Positions 21,501-24,272 of a stretch of DNA of 24,272 nucleotides are shown piece after piece. How positions within the stretch are numbered: position 1 is the first letter of the stretch; each line of letters begins with the position of its first letter. The translations under genes were made by a program, and so were the position numbers. Origin of the DNA: JADHUC01 sp964617665 (GTDB taxonomy: Bacteria; Planctomycetota; Planctomycetia; Pirellulales; Pirellulaceae); contig CAZUAH010000182.1 in assembly GCA_964617665.1 (NCBI GenBank), positions 1-24,272 of the forward strand. Reading direction: 5' to 3'. The notes beneath the pieces are model-generated. The model saw nothing but the letters and a program-made list of their open reading frames with translations. It was not told the origin of the DNA and searched no databases.

Positions 21501-24272
21501 TCGAAAGTATCAACTCGCAGGTCGGGCGCAACGGAAGCGATAGGTTGCCCCGCTGCATCGTAGTATCGCCACGTATACGGTGCGCTCTGGGAGCCCGCAC
21601 CATCCGGGTCGGGCTGCGTGGTGCCGGATTGACGGCCGCGATCGTCGTAGCCGTAGGCGGTTTCGTTGCCCAGTGCATCTGCGGAACTCAGAAGGCGGTT
21701 GGTGGCATCGTAGGTCGCTTCATTCGTGGCCGTGTTTCGTAACAGGTAGACCGCATCGGCCACAACCAGTTTCGCGGCCGTTGCACTGTCGTTTGCCAGT
21801 TGAACGACAACGCTGGTGGGGTCGGAACTGCCCAGCGTGAAGCTGGTGAGCTTCTCGAACTTCGCATCACTGAAGGGCAGGAAGCCGGATTCCTCGGTCG
21901 GATCGGCCGTCTGATCCACGTCCTCCTGATACAGAAGCGTGCCGCCCGTGCTGCCTTTGTACACCGAGAAGTGCGCGTCGGTAGCGCCGTTGGTCTCGTC
22001 GGCCGTCCAGGACACGTAGACTTCGTACTCTTCGCTGACCATCAGATGGTCGAACGTCCATGTGGCGGTGGCGTCGGCCGTCCCCGTTGTCGTAGTGGCG
22101 GTGCGGTATTCTCCGTACAAGCCACCGGTTGCGTCGGCCCAGGTACCGGCCGTCTCCTCATAGCTTGCATCAGTCGGGGCGATCACTTGTCCCACGTATC
22201 CGGCTACGGCGCGGCCTGCGTCGTCGTATTCCGTTGTATTCACCACTCCGTCGGCACCGATCGTTCCGGCGCTGCGGCCCCTAGCATCATAGTACGTGCG
22301 TGTGACTGGGGACTGCAACGGCCCGTCGCCATCGGGATCGGCCTGAATCGTTTGCACCACCCGATCCGAAACGTCGTAGACATACTCGGTCGTGTTGCCG
22401 TAGGGGTCGATCCGTTTCCACGTGCGGCCGGCGTCGTCGTATACCGTTTCGGATACGGCACGGGCTACTGTGATCTTGGCAGCATCGGCCACAACGTCCA
22501 CGCCGCCGGACACCTTGACCGAGATCAGATCGTCGCTGGGCGTCACGACGCCCAGATAGTGCCACTGGCTGCCGAATACCGCCGAACCCGACGGTGATTT
22601 CGTCTGGTCCACTGCAAACTCCTCAACCAGGTTGCGTTCGATCGCCCAGCCGTCGTAAGTCTTGTAGGAAGCGTCGGTGACGTTCCCCGCGTCCACCGGA
22701 TAGCTCACCCAAACCTCGTACGGCGTACCTCGTTCGACCTCGGGGAAGGAATAGCTCACGTAACCTGCGCTCCCCGTAATCTCACGATAATCGCCGCCCA
22801 CGCTGCCGGAATCGGACACCAGGTCCGCCAGCATGATCGTCACGCCATCATCTCCATCGTCCTTCTGCATCGTCCCGTCCAGGTCCGGATACGGCGCAAA
22901 CGTCTTCACGGCACGGCCGTCGTCATCGTGCTCGGTCTCGGTCACGTTGCCTAAGGAATCGACGGTTGCTATCAAGTTGCCCGCGGCGTTGTAGATGGAT
23001 TCCGTTACGGCGCCCGCCTCGACCAGCCGAACGGAGTCTGCAATCACTCGCCCGTCCGCGTCGTCGGTCAATTGGACGGTGATGGTGTCGCCGGACGGTT
23101 CAAATACGCCCAAGGATTCCCAGTTGCCGTCGAACAGCCCCAAGATTGCTGGACGGACTTGCTGGTCGACATCGATCGTATCGAGCAGAGTGCCCGTTGC
23201 CGTGTCGCCGTCATAGATGCTGTAAGGCGCATCGGTAGCATTGTTGGTCGCGTCTTTAGTCCAGGTGACAAGTACCCGGTACTGCTGGTGCGGATCCAGC
23301 TCGTCGAAAGTCCACGTAGCCGTTGCCGTACCCGTCCCCGAGGGCGCGTAGCGGAGGTCGCCTTCTTCGCCTTGTGTCGTGTCGGTCGTCCAACTGCCGC
23401 TGGTGGCGAAATCCGTATCCCCGTCGTCAATAGCCTTGCCGCTCGCGTCGGCCGGCTGACGGTAGACGTGCGTCTGACGCCCGCGAGCATCGTAGCCATA
23501 ACCGGTCACGCGCCCTGCCTCGTCAACCGTTTGGATCAACCGGCTGCCTGAATCGTAAACCGAATGTGTCGACGAGTGTTCGAGAATTCGTACGGAATCG
23601 GCAATCACCCGGCCGTTCGCGTCATTGGTCAATTGGACACTCAACGTCGTACCACTGACTGCATAGGTTGCCAGGCGATGCCAAGCTGAGCCCAACAGTT
23701 TGCTGCCTTCGGGGGCCTCGCTCTGATCCAGGTCCACGGTCTGGAGCGCCGTGCCCGAGCCGGCAGTCCCATCGTAGACCGTAAAGGGTGCGTCGGAAGT
23801 CCAAGTGACGAAGACTTCATAGTACTTGTCGGCATCCAAGCCGGTGAATTCCCAAGTGGCCTTGTCCGAGCCGCTTCCACTGGTAGCGTACTTATACGTC
23901 CCGGAGCCGCCGCTGGTCCAAGTGCCACTGGTTGTGAAACCGCTCGTGTCTCCATCGTCAATGGTTGTGCCCTCGATATCCGCTGCCGGAAGGATAGTCG
24001 CAACCTGACGGCGCAGTGCGTCATACACAGACTCGGTGCGCCGGCCAAGTTCGTCGACTTCCGCCACGCGGTCACCCGTGGTGCCGTCGTATTCGTACTC
24101 GACCGCGGCTTCTAGCGAGTCGCCCTTGGCGTACGTGATTTTGGTCTTCTGACCGCGGGTGTTGTACTGGTATTCGGTCACCGTACCCGCGGGATCCGTG
24201 ACCGTTTCCACAAGACCTATCCGGCGGCGCACTCTGCGAGCGCGTGGCCATGAAGTAGCGGCTCGGATTTCT
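14735..24272 (-). CDS. Giant RHS/YD-repeat protein with golvesin-like and beta-helix modules, 5' truncated by the window edge
   Basis: The frame is open from the right edge to the TAG at 14735, more than 3,170 codons; a GTG at 24232 is not a convincing start, because YD repeats are already under way there. Residue numbers below count from that GTG. Residues 1-1394 alternate YD repeats (GRxxxTxDxxGNxTxYxYD) with six golvesin-like beta-sandwich domains. Residues 1395-2256 are a beta-helix insert. Residues 2257-2890 are YD repeats leading to the RHS core with WYDLSTGRWMSMDPIGF and a second DPLG at 2892-2895. Residues 2896-3165 are a variable tip with caspase-like features. In known RHS proteins the YD repeats form a hollow shell that encloses the tip, which is released by cleavage at the DPxG motif. 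A secreted or surface role in adhesion or contact-dependent competition is likely but unproven. No stop or frameshift interrupts the visible frame. Confidence 0.92.
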   Translation of the reverse strand, partial: EIRAATSWPRARRVRRRIGLVETVTDPAGTVTEYQYNTRGQKTKITYAKGDSLEAAVEYEYDGTTGDRVAEVDELGRRTESVYDALRRQVATILPAADIEGTTIDDGDTSGFTTSGTWTSGGSGTYKYATSGSGSDKATWEFTGLDADKYYEVFVTWTSDAPFTVYDGTAGSGTALQTVDLDQSEAPEGSKLLGSAWHRLATYAVSGTTLSVQLTNDANGRVIADSVRILEHSSTHSVYDSGSRLIQTVDEAGRVTGYGYDARGRQTHVYRQPADASGKAIDDGDTDFATSGSWTTDTTQGEEGDLRYAPSGTGTATATWTFDELDPHQQYRVLVTWTKDATNNATDAPYSIYDGDTATGTLLDTIDVDQQVRPAILGLFDGNWESLGVFEPSGDTITVQLTDDADGRVIADSVRLVEAGAVTESIYNAAGNLIATVDSLGNVTETEHDDDGRAVKTFAPYPDLDGTMQKDDGDDGVTIMLADLVSDSGSVGGDYREITGSAGYVSYSFPEVERGTPYEVWVSYPVDAGNVTDASYKTYDGWAIERNLVEEFAVDQTKSPSGSAVFGSQWHYLGVVTPSDDLISVKVSGGVDVVADAAKITVARAVSETVYDDAGRTWKRIDPYGNTTEYVYDVSDRVVQTIQADPDGDGPLQSPVTRTYYDARGRSAGTIGADGVVNTTEYDDAGRAVAGYVGQVIAPTDASYEETAGTWADATGGLYGEYRTATTTTGTADATATWTFDHLMVSEEYEVYVSWTADETNGATDAHFSVYKGSTGGTLLYQEDVDQTADPTEESGFLPFSDAKFEKLTSFTLGSSDPTSVVVQLANDSATAAKLVVADAVYLLRNTATNEATYDATNRLLSSADALGNETAYGYDDRGRQSGTTQPDPDGAGSQSAPYTWRYYDAAGQPIASVAPDLRVDTFEYDGRGRVVASYAGRAIDHAGPSSEFAVTGTWTTTTDDGLLDGYRTAASTDQSTATATATWTFENLIDGDQYDVYITWPVADDAADDAPVAIYEGSTQETATWTGTVDQTAAPTAASDLLPFSDQAFAKLGSTITLSDSTLIVQLGNDTGETGKVVTADAVYVVRVTPMGQSVFDGDGMLSSTKDALGNETTYTYDASGRTIAVTQPDPDGSGTDYTSPVLRTYYNSAGQTTASVGPGGRMETSRYDGIGRQVAVYSGQVIAPSLSSYDEPTGTWSDATGGFLDDYRTATTTTGTANATATWTFTDFVPGQEYEVYVSWTSDSGNATDAHFSVYSGSTSGTLLDESDLDQTAAPAQDEDLPGFGDAKFQKLASFELHDSDSTTIVVELANDSATAGKTVAADAIYVVRNGASSESIYDFAGRVVATLDAAGNRTDFTYDSLGRQTEILRPDPDGDGPLTRPSIQYVYDRAGRVVETIEYAGDLLGYDQRGPEFHRVLDDAVDIGAYEGVIGPETSTYEVSTLVDESDGDYSSGDLSLREALYLAGQNSVYDLITFDSSLSGTIELSIDELTIDSDLTIQGPGATTITIDANGTSSTNRRVFSVDTGVTAIISGLTLTGGYASNGGAISASTDSDVTLIHLTVSGNHATGSGGGAYSIWGEALVVQGSTITQNSATIYGGGIAAFTDRVYLYGSTVSSNTTGLAGAGVSASYQTLEVVDCTISDNAFTDEGYSSRYGGGLYGSGGASMRISSTTIENNLAGTGQLNATHGGGLSGDGEGTEFTITDSIIRDNQAVYYGGGLHFAKGILNVSRTLIDGNEAQFGGGVHLYDATVTLTDSLLSQNEASDTGGAIMVSIGTEMSLTGVTVSGNSATDEGGGIYYDDASGIVSRMVNCTVTANTADSGGGLYDEGTADLRIDNTIVAENTATTAYPDVYGTFDSDSANNLIGIDTGLTDIEDDDRDNQVGTSTSPLDPMLDTLAHNGGPNKTHLPQSGSPVLDAGSRLYTDAYYDGRGEGFLRNVGTAIDIGAVEFKTNELVVDELSNPANGLTLAEAITSANSRPGHDVVTFSAALDLSSAVDITLTSELSVTGDLTILGPGADLLAISADDSSRVFNLSTGTNVRLVGMTLKDGAATGAGGAVYSAADVLTVEQCQITDSAATTDGGGIYATGTLNLLESTVADNTANEGGGLALDGATALLRQSTISENSATSGSGGGILIESVSAVVTVVQSTIAENSASANGGGMRIAAGNVLLHNTIVADNSATTANPDVYGTVLADSSYSLVSDGTGLTGISDDTAGNQIGTGASPIDPKLGPLDEHGGPTKTHSLRVDSPALDAGSDDLAVSRLSRVSSVEYDMLGRTAQVTQPDPDGIGSADAPVTTIGYDALGNTILETDPAGNVTSHSFDNLGRKTQTTDAESGTTEFTYDAAGRMTSLADPEDNLTSWTFDPLGHVATETITVSSTDLVRTFRFDAAGNLTRKIDRNDRVIDYAYDSLSRTTSEMWYDDVTDADAEQNVRKTYSTTYDEAGRVASVGDGSYDFDYTYSIFGKLTSTTQDLNGLTDDVVFTYTHDVLGRLASVAVEVGTTDDYVNAYAYDTLGRITQITQAGVSGGNDVAEKRVDFGYSDDNTRATISRYADLAGTDAVAETEHLFDQLGRVTDIVHERAATEFADYDLVWDDAGRLTDFDFTSLVGDDGDADYTYDDTGQLTGSDYDFQTDESYTYDANGNRTNTGYSTGDHNRLTSDGTYNYTYDNEGNVTVKTNISTSESVEYTWDHRNRLTKVSFKNSSGTPIKIVEYAYDHGQRWVRKTLDSNADSAIDESRILVHDKGQIVLDFEKTGIGAAGNSDLSHRYLWATAVDQLLADESVDGGTADDVAWTLTDHLNTVRDLAEYNSSTDATSVIKHVTYDAFGNVTSDTASSVDSLFLYTGRPYDEDTELQNNLNRWYDLSTGRWMSMDPIGFLAGDVNLYRYVFNGPMIATDPLGLWDIERDGGFRAPVTPDDATDTWRTLANEIGLKIEEINQWLTGSDHDGTITPDEYDKTFADEIRECPPDWQVPNSVLMFWSGDLQAVGRTLIQWTRDKDYLKARGFLVQEQLNDKDAPWTAAEFVEWIGDTTASKKLHGTFIWAHGNPISFGTKASNNLTILHADVVRALKYRLGLVIHNFCHGGWKAGEQYTQAEYWDWDTFTKKTVTGTVTYGGKDWSSLAPGHKFFGKKGILYPVGFFNPGQWGWATLTDFRHVEKVLAAGEQGTKE
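15560..17464 (-). repeat. Second YD-repeat array and RHS core
   Basis: Continuous YD repeats such as SFDNLGRKTQTTDAESGTTE and YDAAGRMTSLADPEDNLTSW lead to the RHS-associated core: LFLYTGRPYDEDTELQNNLN, RWYDLSTGRW, MDPIGFLAGDVNLYRYV and a closing DPLG (codons 15548-15559). GC content by hand count of sample lines is about 62-67%. Confidence 0.85.
17465..20050 (-). other. In-frame 862-codon beta-helix insert inside a YD repeat
   Basis: The segment begins with the tail of a choice-of-anchor-Q-type domain (GYDQRGPEFHRV...DIGAYE). It then has one full domain (18410 to about 19955; SLREA, many NxA-xx-GGG repeats, NGGPNKTH, SPVLDAG, DIGAVEF). It ends with a second domain (about 17468-18409; LTLAEA...HGGPTKTH...SPALDAGSDDLAV) that lacks its tail. 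The repeats (TVSGNSATDEGGGIYY and similar) predict a right-handed parallel beta-helix like that of polymorphic outer-membrane proteins. Removing exactly 2,586 bases keeps the frame and joins EYAGDLL to SRVSSVEYDMLGR, which restores a normal YD repeat. Confidence 0.7.
20276..20710 (-). repeat. Golvesin-like domain 6 of the RHS protein
   Basis: From LSSYDEPTGTW to VAADAIYVVRN. It starts 726 bp from domain 5 and resembles domain 4 more than domain 5, which suggests duplication of a two-unit block or gene conversion. Confidence 0.75.
21005..21436 (-). repeat. Golvesin-like domain 5 of the RHS protein
   Basis: From SSEFAVTGTW to VVTADAVYVVRV, with TATATWTFENL, YDVYITWPV, TVDQTAAPT and FAKLGSTITL. 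It starts 738 bp from the start of domain 4. Confidence 0.75.
21734..22174 (-). repeat. Golvesin-like domain 4 of the RHS protein
   Basis: From TDASYEETAGTW to VVADAVYLLRN. It is very close to domain 6: both have DATGG, YRTATTTTGTA, ATATWTF, YEVYVSWT and NATDAHFSVY-type strings. It begins the regular super-repeat of about 730 bp. Confidence 0.75.
22466..22864 (-). repeat. Golvesin-like domain 3 of the RHS protein (divergent)
   Basis: From KDDGDDGVTI to VVADAAKITV, with YVSYSFPEVERGTPYEVWVS, FAVDQT and QWHYLGVV. It is clearly the same fold pattern but diverges from the others in its first strands. Confidence 0.7.
23018..23431 (-). repeat. Golvesin-like domain 2 of the RHS protein
   Basis: From IDDGDTDF to VIADSVRLVE, with ATWTFDELDPHQQYRVLVTW, IDVDQQ and NWESLGVF. 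It is the closest visible relative of domain 1: both open with IDDGDT and end GRVIADSVR. Confidence 0.75.
23579..23962 (-). repeat. Golvesin-like domain 1 of the RHS protein
   Basis: About 128 residues, from IDDGDTSGF to VIADSVRILE. It has the family pattern: an opening acidic DDGD, GTW, a central ATWEFTGL...YYEVFVTW, VDLDQS, W/H-LATY and the closing ADSVR. Golvesin-like domains are beta-sandwiches often found on secreted proteins, with presumed carbohydrate or surface binding. Confidence 0.75.

Overview
The window reads as a piece of a Planctomycetota chromosome, probably from the Pirellulales side of the phylum. This is inferred from gene content: a GH29 fucosidase with a C-terminal accessory domain, a secreted S9 prolyl oligopeptidase, a membrane-fused spermidine-synthase-like protein, planctomycete-style LRR proteins, and a giant RHS/YD-repeat protein with golvesin-like and choice-of-anchor-type beta-helix modules. 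Nothing in the sequence fixes the genus. No tRNA, rRNA, CRISPR array, transposase or integrase was seen.

Left part (1-5979, plus strand). The 3' part of an alpha-L-fucosidase gene runs in from the left edge. Then comes an arginine block: argB (TTG start), argD (GTG start) and argF, with rph (RNase PH) overlapping the end of argF by an ATGA junction. ArgB, ArgD and ArgF carry out the second, fourth and sixth steps of ornithine/arginine synthesis; argC, argJ/argE, argG and argH are not here. A terminator-like hairpin lies between argD and argF, so the block may be two transcription units (argB-argD and argF-rph).

Middle part (6019-12137). A minus-strand gene encodes a polytopic membrane protein fused to a spermidine-synthase-type domain, convergent to rph. 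A 385-bp gene-free stretch then separates it from two plus-strand genes: a secreted prolyl oligopeptidase and a cytosolic alkaline-phosphatase-superfamily protein whose usual metal ligands are partly replaced. The gene-free stretch holds a short sequence that matches the 3' end of rph in translation with identical spacing.

Right part (12239-24272, minus strand, read right to left). A giant RHS/YD-repeat gene enters from the right edge. More than 3,170 codons are visible and its start is outside the window. Its visible part contains YD repeats alternating with six golvesin-like beta-sandwich domains, an 862-codon in-frame beta-helix insert that is circularly permuted relative to its own repeat unit, more YD repeats, the RHS core (DPIG...DPLG), and a roughly 270-residue variable tip. 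The tip has an EF-hand-like loop and a His-Gly/Asn-Phe-Cys pattern that suggests a caspase-like (clan CD) peptidase. Two exported LRR proteins follow on the same strand. Working hypothesis (inference): a surface RHS protein delivers or displays a protease-like tip, and the downstream LRR proteins may be its partners or protective proteins.
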